Origin: Synechococcales cyanobacterium PMM_0036
Lineage (GTDB): Bacteria; Cyanobacteriota; Cyanobacteriia; Elainellales; Elainellaceae
Assembly: GCA_949127645.1 (NCBI GenBank)
Contig: CASBQM010000012.1
Location: 1-9,692, forward strand
Length of the DNA: 9,692 nucleotides
Direction of reading: 5' to 3'
Both the position numbers and the translations under genes were made by a program. This document shows positions 1-5,920 of the stretch, one piece after another. How positions within the stretch are numbered: the first letter of the stretch is position 1; every line of letters starts with the position of its first letter. The notes under the pieces are model-generated. The model did not search any database. It saw only the letters and a program-made list of their open reading frames with translations, and was not told where the DNA came from.

Positions 1-90
1 AAGGGCTGGAAGTGTCAGCAAGCTTAAACCCGCAGAGCAAAGCAATGAAAACTTAAAAAATGAAAACTTAAAAGATCGAGACAGCTTCAT
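1..90 (-). CDS. Possible exported protein, N-terminal fragment cut by the window edge
   Basis: An ATG at 90-88 on the minus strand opens a frame that is uninterrupted to the left edge (30 codons). The encoded start has basic residues in an n-region (MKLSRSFKFSFFKF) followed by an uncharged hydrophobic stretch (SLLCSAGLSLLTLPAL), which looks like a Sec signal peptide. It would be transcribed divergently from the protease gene. A perfect 15-bp tandem repeat at 44-73 is in frame and duplicates most of an FKFS(F/L) unit. No Shine-Dalgarno sequence is visible before the ATG. The mature protein lies outside the window, so no function can be given. The opposite strand also has a short open frame (2-100), so the call rests mainly on the signal-peptide look. 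Confidence 0.45.
   Translation of the reverse strand, partial: MKLSRSFKFSFFKFSLLCSAGLSLLTLPAL
44..73. repeat. Perfect 15-bp tandem duplication
   Basis: The unit AATGAAAACTTAAAA occurs twice without a gap (44-58 and 59-73). Its length is a multiple of three, so it keeps any overlapping reading frame, including the putative minus-strand signal peptide. It looks like a replication-slippage product in AT-rich DNA. Confidence 0.85.
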
Positions 91-146
91 GGGGGAATAG
101 AGAGTTAGAATCTCAGGGCGATCGCAGTTCATTAAATTTTGTCTTA

Positions 147-297
147 GAGGGTGTTTGAAAAGTGATAGTTGCTACCCGAACTGCCCCCTAAATCCCCCAA
201 TTCTGGGAGACCTTCGACCCAATTTCTGTTCAAAGTCCCCCAGAATTGGGGGGTTGGGGGGTGAATGCAGAACGCTTGATACTTTTCAAACATCCTC
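147..297. mobile_element. Palindromic MITE-like non-coding element with TTA flanks
   Basis: The ends form 17-bp terminal inverted repeats (147-163 and 281-297, GAGGRTGTTTGAAAAGT) with one mismatch. Both sides are flanked by TTA (144-146 and 298-300), consistent with a TA- or TTA-type target duplication. Inside, a second pair of arms (about 184-210 and 236-261) rich in C runs and G runs around AATTCTGGG is complementary, so the whole unit can fold as one long hairpin. There is no reading frame of note. The structure fits a non-autonomous element mobilised in trans, and C/G-run palindromes of this kind are common between cyanobacterial genes. The transposase family (perhaps IS630-like because of the TA target) is inferred. 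Confidence 0.6.
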
Positions 298-377
298 TTA
301 GCTTTAGCTTCAAGTTTGTTTGAGGCAACTCCACTTCTGTAAAGAATTTAGTTAGAGTGATTGTGTAGTTACCAGAA

Positions 378-467
378 AAACGGTTTGACCTCAAAACAGG
401 CTTGCCTCAAAACGGTCTGACCCAAAGGGAGCGCGAGAAGTTCCATTGCCTACGCACTTAAAGGCAA
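378..467 (+). promoter_or_regulatory. Clustered direct and inverted repeats upstream of the protease gene
   Basis: Two near-identical 13-mers, AAACGGTTTGACC (378-390) and AAACGGTCTGACC (410-422), start 32 bp apart, about three helical turns. The hexamer TTGCCT or its complement AGGCAA occurs at 402-407, 446-451 and 462-467, with a further AGGCAA at 323-328. The pair at 446-467 is an inverted repeat with a 10-bp spacer lying just upstream of the likely -10 box. This looks like a binding region for one or more regulators. No known factor was matched. Confidence 0.4.
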
Positions 468-484
468 CGCTGATTTCCTATCTT

Positions 485-511
485 TATACTGAGCATCTTT
501 CGTCACGAAAG
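485..511 (+). promoter_or_regulatory. Putative -10 box and palindromic operator of the protease gene
   Basis: TATACT at 485-490 matches the bacterial -10 consensus in five of six positions. No good -35 hexamer lies 16-18 bp upstream, which suggests dependence on an activator or an alternative sigma factor. A perfect palindrome, CTTTCGT-C-ACGAAAG (497-511), begins where transcription would start and runs into the Shine-Dalgarno sequence (GAAAGAGGA). That is a typical place for an operator, or for an RNA structure that controls access to the ribosome binding site. All regulatory roles are inferred. Confidence 0.4.
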
Positions 512-518
512 AGGAATA

Positions 519-1727
519 ATGAGTTTATTTGTATTCAGGCAGCTTGCAATTTGCGCGGGGTTACTAGTGTTGGGAGGAGGCGTAGGTTGGGTTGGCAACA
601 TTTACTTAAAGCATCCCAATCCTAGCGTGACAGCCAATGAGTCTAAAGAAACTTCGCTAAACACGCCTGTAGTGTATCGCGTTGCACCGCTTGAGCAGAC
701 TCACACCAACCACAATTTTATTGCAGTAGCCGTTGAGAAAGTTGGATCAGCCGTTGTGCGGATCGATTCTTCTAGAACCGTTTCTGATGGCTCTAATAGA
801 AGTTCTAGCAACCCTCTCTTCAAGCGATTCTTTGGAGAAGAAACGCCCTTACCTCAAGAGCGCGTCGAGCAAGGGACTGGTTCAGGGTTTATCACTAGCG
901 CCGATGGACACATCATCACAAACGCCCATGTCGTCGAGGGCACCGATCGGGTGACGGTGACGCTCAAAGATGGACGAACCTTTGAAGGAAAAGTGGTGGG
1001 CATCGATCCGGTCACAGATGTAGCAGCCGTAAAAATTGAGGCTTCAGGTTTGCCCATTGTTGTGTTAGGTCGTTCTGAAGATTTGCTTCCGGGACAATGG
1101 GCGATCGCCATTGGCAATCCTTTGGGGCTAGATAACACCGTGACAGCAGGCATTATTAGCGCTCTGGGTCGCTCTAGCTCTCAGGTGGGCATTCCCGATC
1201 GACGCGTCCAGTTTATCCAGACCGACGCGGCAATCAATCCGGGAAACTCTGGCGGACCATTATTGAACGATCGCGGTGAGGTTATCGGCATCAATACCGC
1301 AATTCGAGCCAATGCCCAAGGGCTAGGATTTGCGATTCCTATTGAAACGGGACAGCGCGTTGCTCAACAGCTTTTTGCGACCGGAAAAGCAGCGCACCCC
1401 TACTTGGGCATTCAAATGGTAGATCTGACTCCTGAAATGCGCGATCGAATTAATCAAGATCCAGCCTCAAAGATTAAGGTGACGAGCGATCGCGGCGTTT
1501 TAGTGGTAGATATTATGCCCAGCGCTCCGGCGGCAGCAGCAGGTCTGCGTCCTGGAGACATTATCCTCAAGATTAATGAAACGACCGTAGCCCGCGCTTC
1601 TGATGTGCAAAATCAGGTGGAGGTTAGCAGCGTGGGGAAAATGATTTCGGTGGAAGTGCAGAGGCAGGGAGAATCTCAGGTTTTTCAGGTTACACCTGGC
1701 GCTTTTCCGGTAGAAGAAGCGGGCTAA
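519..1727 (+). CDS. htrA: HtrA/Deg-family serine protease (HhoA/HhoB/HtrA type)
   Basis: This is a 402-residue serine endoprotease of the trypsin-like S1C family, which degrades or refolds damaged proteins in the periplasm or at thylakoid and plasma membranes. A hydrophobic segment at residues 8-30 is a signal peptide or anchor. The catalytic triad is complete: His137 (in TNAHVV), Asp167 (in TDVAAV) and Ser244 (in GNSGGP). A single PDZ domain follows at about 293-393 (YLGIQM to the C terminus), the one-PDZ layout of cyanobacterial HhoA, HhoB and HtrA; these three paralogues cannot be told apart here. The ATG at 519 has a Shine-Dalgarno sequence (AAAGAGGA, 508-515). The gene ends 4 bp before the convergent DUF760 gene. 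Upstream repeats and a palindrome suggest stress-type regulation. Confidence 0.96.
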   Translation: MSLFVFRQLAICAGLLVLGGGVGWVGNIYLKHPNPSVTANESKETSLNTPVVYRVAPLEQTHTNHNFIAVAVEKVGSAVVRIDSSRTVSDGSNRSSSNPLFKRFFGEETPLPQERVEQGTGSGFITSADGHIITNAHVVEGTDRVTVTLKDGRTFEGKVVGIDPVTDVAAVKIEASGLPIVVLGRSEDLLPGQWAIAIGNPLGLDNTVTAGIISALGRSSSQVGIPDRRVQFIQTDAAINPGNSGGPLLNDRGEVIGINTAIRANAQGLGFAIPIETGQRVAQQLFATGKAAHPYLGIQMVDLTPEMRDRINQDPASKIKVTSDRGVLVVDIMPSAPAAAAGLRPGDIILKINETTVARASDVQNQVEVSSVGKMISVEVQRQGESQVFQVTPGAFPVEEAG

Positions 1728-1731
1728 ATCT

Positions 1732-2100
1732 TTAGTCCTCCGTAGATGAAGGCAAATCTTCGTCCTCACCCCAAGAAAAAGAGCCTCTGATGCTTGATTC
1801 TAGCTCCATGCGCTGTTCCATCCGACGCAAAAAGTACCCCGTCATCATTGCCGAGGCGAGCAAGCTCGCAAGATTCTCACGATCGGTTGTCACCTGAACG
1901 TTAAAGGCTTCCGAAGGCAGAAAGCCTACTAAGCCTTGAACATTTTGCGAAATAATTTGTCTGATTTCAGGACTCACAGATTTTGCAACAGTTGCTAAAA
2001 CTTCTGGAGATTGGTGCTGGAGATACTTCAATAATTGATTCACCTGACCCTCTTCGACCTCACTGCCGGAGAAATCCAAATTGTCAGGGTTAAACGCCAT
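1732..2100 (-). CDS. DUF760 family protein
   Basis: The 122-residue soluble protein matches the DUF760 pattern known from cyanobacteria and plastids. A helical core (about residues 16-103) runs from VNQLLKYLQHQSPEVL through PEIRQIISQNVQGLVGFLP and ends in ASAMMTGYFLRRMEQRMELE. The tail (about 108-122) is acidic and probably disordered (WGEDEDLPSSTED). There is no signal peptide or membrane segment, so it should be cytoplasmic. Its biochemical role is unknown. The ATG has GAGG four bases upstream on the minus strand. It is the last of three minus-strand genes (ABC ATPase, scpB, DUF760), 110 bp after scpB, and could share their transcript. Its 3' end nearly touches that of the protease gene. 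Confidence 0.9.
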   Translation of the reverse strand: MAFNPDNLDFSGSEVEEGQVNQLLKYLQHQSPEVLATVAKSVSPEIRQIISQNVQGLVGFLPSEAFNVQVTTDRENLASLLASAMMTGYFLRRMEQRMELESSIRGSFSWGEDEDLPSSTED

Positions 2101-2210
2101 AGAGCCTCAAGTCCTACACTAATTGCGGTCAGTTTACCCCATTGTGCCATTTATATCTTCTACTGTGACCCGTATTTCTCAGGTCGCTGGGGGGGTATGC
2201 CAAAGAGAAG

Positions 2211-2690
2211 CTAGGGGTCTGAAGGCTGTGGCAGCTTGTCTACCTGAAAATATTGATGAAATTTATCGGTGATTTGCAGCCAATACGATCGCCCCTCTGG
2301 CTGGCGGCGTTTGCGAACAAACCCCAGCTCTACTAGCTCTTTAACGTGATCGTAGGCTCCCGATCCGCGTAGCTCCACCAAATCGGTCTGCGTCATGGAG
2401 CCTTTGAGGGCGATCGCCGCTAAAGTTCGCAATGCGCCCACGCCCAAATCTACCGGAATCAGCGTTTGCACCAAGTCTTGAAAGGTTTCTCGCAACTGAA
2501 GGCAGTAGCCGTCCTGCGTTTCCACCACTTCGAGGGCGCTGTCTCGATGGGCGTAGTCCTGCATTAGCTCAATCAGCCCTGCCTCAAGGGTTTGTCGATC
2601 GCATCCGGCGTATTCTGCCAACTTGCCGATCGTCAAGGGCTGAGCCTTGAGGTATAAAATGGCTTCAATTTTGCAGGCTAAGGACGACAT
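2211..2690 (-). CDS. scpB: Segregation and condensation protein B
   Basis: ScpB binds the kleisin ScpA and, with SMC, forms the bacterial condensin that compacts and separates chromosomes. From the chosen ATG the protein has 159 residues with two winged-helix domains (about 5-75 and 85-150). Family motifs are clear: the start SLACKIEAILYLKAQPL, then LRTLAAIALKGSMTQTDLVE, then RGSGAYDHVKELVELGFV. The frame is open further upstream to an ATG at 2723 and a TTG at 2795. I chose 2690 because cyanobacterial ScpB proteins, as I recall them, begin just before the KIEAILYLK segment; none of the starts has a good Shine-Dalgarno sequence. It lies 119 bp downstream of the ABC gene on the same strand. Neither scpA nor smc is in the window. 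Confidence 0.94.
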   Translation of the reverse strand: MSSLACKIEAILYLKAQPLTIGKLAEYAGCDRQTLEAGLIELMQDYAHRDSALEVVETQDGYCLQLRETFQDLVQTLIPVDLGVGALRTLAAIALKGSMTQTDLVELRGSGAYDHVKELVELGFVRKRRQPEGRSYWLQITDKFHQYFQVDKLPQPSDP

Positions 2691-2809
2691 TGCAGACGAG
2701 ATGGGAGGACTGGCGATCGGCATAGAGTTTATTAGATCAAGATGAATAGAGACAGAGTATAGCCCAGTTCGTACAAATGGCGACTGCTTGCCCAATCCTC
2801 AGCCCCAAC

Positions 2810-3682
2810 TTAGTCTAGATTTCTGCCTGTCAAATCTACAAAAATATCCTCCAGATTAGAAGGGCGAGTCATCATGCCCGTTTTGTCCGGCTGCTGATCG
2901 AGGTAGGCTTTGGCATCTGCCATCGTCGGGAAAAATTGATAGTCCCAGCGTTCGGCTTGCCCGTCTTGCAAATCGCCCTTCTGCTTCATCACCAGACCTT
3001 CGCCGCGACTCTGGCGCAGCTCTTGGAGCGTGCCCAGCGCAATCAATTTGCCGCTGTCCATGATGCCAATGCGATCGCAGAGATATTCTACTTCCTCCAT
3101 ATAGTGCGTGGTCAGCAAAATCGTCATGCCCTGCTGATTCAGACCTTTGATAATTTCCCAGAGACGGCGGCGAGTTTGTGGGTCAAGCCCAACGGTGGGT
3201 TCGTCGAGAAACAGAATTTGTGGCTGATGTAGTAGCGCTCTGGCAATTTGCAGCCGCCGCTTCATGCCACCCGACAGAGTTTTGACTAACTCTTTGCGGC
3301 GATCGCCCAACTCTACATAATCCAGCCAGCGATCGATTTCCTTCTGGCGATCGGTATCGGGGATGTGGTGCATTCGTCCATGAAATTCCATGTTTTCCCA
3401 GACCGATAGATCCATATCTACACTGGTCTGCTGAAGCACTACACCAATTTGCTGCTTCACGCGAAGCGGCTGCTTGACGACATCATAGCCCGCCACGATC
3501 ACCTGTCCCTGGGTGGGCTGCGTCAGCGTGGTTAACATCCGAATGGTGGTAGATTTACCTGCGCCGTTCGGCCCCAACAGCCCAAAAATTTCGCCGGGTT
3601 GAATCACGAGAGTTAGATCATTAACAACAGCAGTGTTGTTATAAACCTTATGAACGTTTTGAATGCAAACCGCAGGAGTCAT
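2810..3682 (-). CDS. ABC exporter ATP-binding protein (DrrA/CcmA-like)
   Basis: This 290-residue ATPase has every ABC motif: Walker A GPNGAGKS (37-44), Q-loop at Gln84-85, signature LSGGM (136-140), Walker B ILFLDEP (156-162) and H-loop His193. The C-terminal extension ending PSNLEDIFVDLTGRNLD is typical of the DrrA/NodI group of drug, polysaccharide or lipid exporters, whose ATPase dimer drives a separate ABC-2 permease. No permease gene lies next to it: scpB is downstream and cobO is divergent upstream. The partner must therefore be encoded elsewhere, and the substrate cannot be predicted. The ATG at 3682 has no clear Shine-Dalgarno sequence, but a plausible promoter is just upstream with a very short leader. 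Confidence 0.95.
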   Translation of the reverse strand: MTPAVCIQNVHKVYNNTAVVNDLTLVIQPGEIFGLLGPNGAGKSTTIRMLTTLTQPTQGQVIVAGYDVVKQPLRVKQQIGVVLQQTSVDMDLSVWENMEFHGRMHHIPDTDRQKEIDRWLDYVELGDRRKELVKTLSGGMKRRLQIARALLHQPQILFLDEPTVGLDPQTRRRLWEIIKGLNQQGMTILLTTHYMEEVEYLCDRIGIMDSGKLIALGTLQELRQSRGEGLVMKQKGDLQDGQAERWDYQFFPTMADAKAYLDQQPDKTGMMTRPSNLEDIFVDLTGRNLD

Positions 3683-3698
3683 AGGGCGCTCTAAAACC

Positions 3699-3727
3699 TA
3701 AATAGCAAAAAACTAAAACAGCATCAA
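3699..3727 (-). promoter_or_regulatory. Putative promoter of the ABC ATPase gene
   Basis: On the minus strand TTGATG (3727-3722) is separated by exactly 17 bp from TATTTA (3704-3699), a reasonable sigma-70-type pair. Transcription would start about 10 bases before the ATG at 3682, giving a nearly leaderless mRNA, which fits the lack of a Shine-Dalgarno sequence. The assignment is by consensus only. Confidence 0.35.
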
Positions 3728-3811
3728 CTTCAAGTTATATCAGCTTGATTGGGTTCTTCTGCCGAATACGTCATGCTGGTAGGGGTCAAATGTAGTTCAA
3801 AGGGCAATTTT

Positions 3812-4483
3812 ATGGATCTCACTCCTTCAACACCTGCCGATCGGGAAGCCGATCGCCTCGACCAAGAAGCCACTGTGCCGACGCTCACCGAAGATCAATA
3901 TCGCCGCAAGATGGAGCGCCGTAAGGAGGTGCAAGAAAAGCGTTTAGCCGATCGCACGCAGGAAAAAGGGCTAATTATCGTCCATACGGGCAACGGCAAA
4001 GGCAAGACCACCGCCGCGCTGGGAATGGTATTGCGATCGTTAGGGCATGGCTATCGGGTGGCGATCGTCCAGTTCATTAAGGGCGGCTGGGAGCCTGCTG
4101 AAAAAAAGGTGTTTAGCTTCTGGGAGGATCAGCTCGAATTTCATGCCATGGGCGAAGGCTTCACCTGGGAAACTCAGGATCGAGAGCGGGATATTCAAAA
4201 AGCGCAAGCTGCCTGGGAAACTGCCCTCAGCTTCATTATCAATCCTGAGTTCAAGCTGGTGTTATTGGATGAAGTCAACATTGCCCTGAAATTGGGCTAC
4301 CTACAGGTCGAAGATATTTTGGCGGGACTGGCGCAAAAGCCTGAGGATTCTCATGTGATTTTGACGGGTCGAGGTGCGCCTGCTGAGCTGATCGATCGCG
4401 CCGATTTGGTGACAGAAATGACTCTGGTCAAGCATCCTTTTCGGGCACAAGGCGTAAAAGCCCAAGCAGGGATTGAATATTAA
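3812..4483 (+). CDS. cobO: Cob(I)alamin adenosyltransferase (CobO/BtuR type)
   Basis: The enzyme transfers the adenosyl group of ATP to reduced cob(I)alamin or corrinoid precursors to give the coenzyme form (EC 2.5.1.17), in the cytoplasm. The 223-residue protein has the CobA/CobO P-loop HTGNGKGKTTA (58-68), the following AALGMVLRSLGHGYRVAIVQF segment (68-88) and a Walker-B-like LVLLDEVN (149-156). A charged N-terminal helix (about 26-52) precedes the fold. The frame could begin at a TTG at 3749, but the ATG at 3812 has AGGG at 3801-3804 with a 7-base spacer. It diverges from the ABC gene and is followed by pdxJ and a Nudix gene on the same strand. No cobalamin riboswitch is seen upstream. 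Confidence 0.95.
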   Translation: MDLTPSTPADREADRLDQEATVPTLTEDQYRRKMERRKEVQEKRLADRTQEKGLIIVHTGNGKGKTTAALGMVLRSLGHGYRVAIVQFIKGGWEPAEKKVFSFWEDQLEFHAMGEGFTWETQDRERDIQKAQAAWETALSFIINPEFKLVLLDEVNIALKLGYLQVEDILAGLAQKPEDSHVILTGRGAPAELIDRADLVTEMTLVKHPFRAQGVKAQAGIEY

Positions 4484-4499
4484 TCGGAGATTGAATATT
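4471..4499. repeat. 11-bp direct repeat over the cobO stop codon
   Basis: GATTGAATATT occurs at 4471-4481 and 4489-4499, an 18-bp period. The first copy encodes the last codons of cobO and its final T begins the TAA stop; the second lies in the spacer before pdxJ. It looks like a small local duplication. Confidence 0.75.
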
Positions 4500-4575
4500 G
4501 ATACAGTAAATGGGATTAAACCCAAAATCTTTCAAATTCAACACTTCTCAATTTAGCAAAGCAAGCCTTGAGTTC

Positions 4576-5331
4576 ATGACCTATTCCTCTACGACGCATT
4601 CTTCTACGCATCTCAGCGTGAATTTAAACCGAGTTGCGCTGCTGAGAAACTCCCGAAATATCGGTATTCCTAGCGTTCTGGATGCTGCCCGAACCGTACT
4701 CAACGCCGGAGCCTATGGCGTAACGGTGCATCCTCGCCCTGACCAGCGCCATATCAAACCTATAGACGTTTATGAGCTAGCAGCCATGCTGAAAGCAGAA
4801 TATCCGGCTGCTGAATACAACATTGAGGGAAATCCCTTTGAGGCAAAGTTCATGGATTTAGTCAGCGCGGTTCGACCGACGCAATGCACGCTTGTGCCCG
4901 ACTCCCCCGAGGCTTTTACCTCTGATCACGGCTGGGATTTATCTAGCGATCGCCTTCGTCTTCTCCCCATTATTGAGCAACTTAAAGCTCTGGATATTCG
5001 GGTGAGTCTGTTCATGGATGCGGCTCCAGAGCCGATGACAGAGGCAAAAGCCATCGGAGCCGATCGCGTTGAGCTATACACTGAGCCTTATGCCGCCGCC
5101 TATCGAGAGGGGCGAGATGTCCTAGGCGAGTATGCGATCGCGGCTGAGGCGGCTCAGAAGGCAGGGCTAGGGGTGAATGCCGGACATGATCTAAACCTGC
5201 AAAATCTGGCGAAGTTTTGCACCATTCCGGGCATCCTAGAAGTGTCGATCGGTCACGCGCTGATGGCAGAAGCGCTAGACATCGGTTTATTCAGTACGGT
5301 CAAAGCTTACTTAGAAATTCTGTCCTCCTAG
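4576..5331 (+). CDS. pdxJ: Pyridoxine 5'-phosphate synthase, divergent PdxJ form
   Basis: PdxJ condenses 1-deoxy-D-xylulose 5-phosphate with 3-amino-2-oxopropyl phosphate to form pyridoxine 5'-phosphate in the DXP-dependent vitamin B6 pathway. The 251-residue TIM barrel keeps the key residues: His52, Arg54 and His59 in TVHPRPDQRHI, Glu84 in NIEGNP, and His204 in VNAGHDL. The wording differs from the usual cyanobacterial PdxJ (LGVNIDHVATIRQARR, VHLREDRRHI). Here it reads LSVNLNRVALLRNSRN and PSVLDAARTVLNAGAYGVTV, like the variant seen in some proteobacteria and Bacteroidetes. This suggests horizontal transfer or an ancient paralogue. The frame extends to an ATG at 4510; I prefer 4576 because of the family length (about 240). 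No Shine-Dalgarno sequence decides. It lies 27 bp before the Nudix gene. Confidence 0.93.
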   Translation: MTYSSTTHSSTHLSVNLNRVALLRNSRNIGIPSVLDAARTVLNAGAYGVTVHPRPDQRHIKPIDVYELAAMLKAEYPAAEYNIEGNPFEAKFMDLVSAVRPTQCTLVPDSPEAFTSDHGWDLSSDRLRLLPIIEQLKALDIRVSLFMDAAPEPMTEAKAIGADRVELYTEPYAAAYREGRDVLGEYAIAAEAAQKAGLGVNAGHDLNLQNLAKFCTIPGILEVSIGHALMAEALDIGLFSTVKAYLEILSS

Positions 5332-5358
5332 CCTGTGCAGTAAGCCTACGTAAATTCT

Positions 5359-5805
5359 ATGCAGTCCGATCAATCCGATTTCAAGCTGAGGGTTAGCGTT
5401 TTAGGGCTTATCCTCGATGCTGACGATGTGCTCCTGATTCACCAAACCAGTCCTCCTGAAGTTGATCTCTGGGATTTGCCAGGGGGCGGATTAGAGCCTT
5501 GGGAAAGCTTGATGGAAGGTTTAACCCGCGAAGTGCGCGAAGAAACGGGGCTAGTTGACTTTCAGGTAGAGGGAGTTTTGACGATCGCTGAGACGTTTTT
5601 TCCCAAAGAAACGGGCAAAACTTCGCATCTGCTGAATCTGATCTATCGCTGCTCGGTGCCCGATCGCTCTGCGGTGCTGAGCAGCGACGAAGCCGAAGTC
5701 GGAGAGCGAGGAATTCAATGGCTGGCGATCGACGAATTGACTGCCGCAATCTGCACCACGCGCACTTGGAAAGCTCTGCTGGCGGCTGGTTTAGTTGATT
5801 CTTGA
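5359..5805 (+). CDS. Nudix hydrolase
   Basis: A single Nudix domain of 148 residues fills the protein. The Nudix box is complete and fits GX5EX7REUXEEXGU: Gly43, Glu49, Arg57-Glu58, Glu61-Glu62, Gly64, Leu65, so it should bind Mg2+ and hydrolyse a nucleoside diphosphate linked to another group. The substrate (for example an oxidised nucleotide, NDP-sugar or dinucleotide) cannot be read from the sequence. The N-terminal strand LRVSVLGLILDADDVLLIHQ is typical. There is no signal peptide. It starts 27 bp after pdxJ and could be cotranscribed with cobO and pdxJ, which would place it in cofactor metabolism, but that is only context. The ATG at 5359 has no Shine-Dalgarno sequence and no nearby alternative start. 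Confidence 0.93.
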   Translation: MQSDQSDFKLRVSVLGLILDADDVLLIHQTSPPEVDLWDLPGGGLEPWESLMEGLTREVREETGLVDFQVEGVLTIAETFFPKETGKTSHLLNLIYRCSVPDRSAVLSSDEAEVGERGIQWLAIDELTAAICTTRTWKALLAAGLVDS

Positions 5806-5864
5806 TTTTGGTTAATCTTGGAGATGTTGTGCGCAGAGGCGCAGCGCGCCCTTTCAAAAACATC

Positions 5865-5901
5865 TTTACCCTGGTGTGTTTACCCTGGTGTGTTTATCCT
5901 G
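5865..5901. repeat. 14-bp tandem repeat, 2.6 copies
   Basis: TTTACCCTGGTGTG is present at 5865-5878 and 5879-5892, followed by a partial third copy TTTATCCTG (5893-5901). It sits in the 115-bp gap between the Nudix gene and the FG-GAP gene, ending 20 bp before the preferred ATG, where it could affect the leader. It may also be only slippage. A short GC hairpin (5838-5850) lies just upstream, without a U-tract. Confidence 0.85.
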
Positions 5902-5920
5902 AAAATTGCTTGAAAATCTC

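Noticed and set aside
2..100. Plus-strand open frame of 32 codons ending in TAG, possibly the tail of an upstream gene
   Set aside because: It is short, low in complexity and has no recognisable motif. The opposite strand gives a signal-peptide-like start, which is the better reading. It cannot be fully excluded without the sequence to the left.
854..1153. 99-codon minus-strand frame inside the protease gene, and similar frames at 733-954 and 1500-1769
   Set aside because: They overlap a well-supported gene with a complete catalytic triad and show no protein-like motifs; they are shadows.
2691..2795. Upstream starts of scpB (ATG 2723, TTG 2795)
   Set aside because: The extra N-terminal residues do not resemble ScpB, whose fold begins at the KIEAILYLK segment; neither start has a usable Shine-Dalgarno sequence. 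The ATG at 2723 remains possible.
3683..3811. Cobalamin riboswitch before cobO
   Set aside because: The gap is only 129 bp, is shared with a divergent promoter, and shows no B12-box-like conserved core.
3749..3811. TTG start at 3749 for cobO
   Set aside because: The extension is not family-like, and the ATG at 3812 has a properly spaced AGGG.
5838..5850. GGCGC-AGC-GCGCC hairpin as terminator of the Nudix gene
   Set aside because: The stem is only five pairs and there is no U-tract after it, so it is too weak to call.
5408..5863. 151-codon minus-strand frame opposite the Nudix gene
   Set aside because: It is antisense to a complete Nudix box, and its Arg/Pro/Ser-rich product shows no domain.
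5865..5901. Tandem repeats as a CRISPR array
   Set aside because: The repeats are contiguous, 14-15 bp long and have no spacers, both here and at 44-73 and 8481-8525; no cas genes are present.
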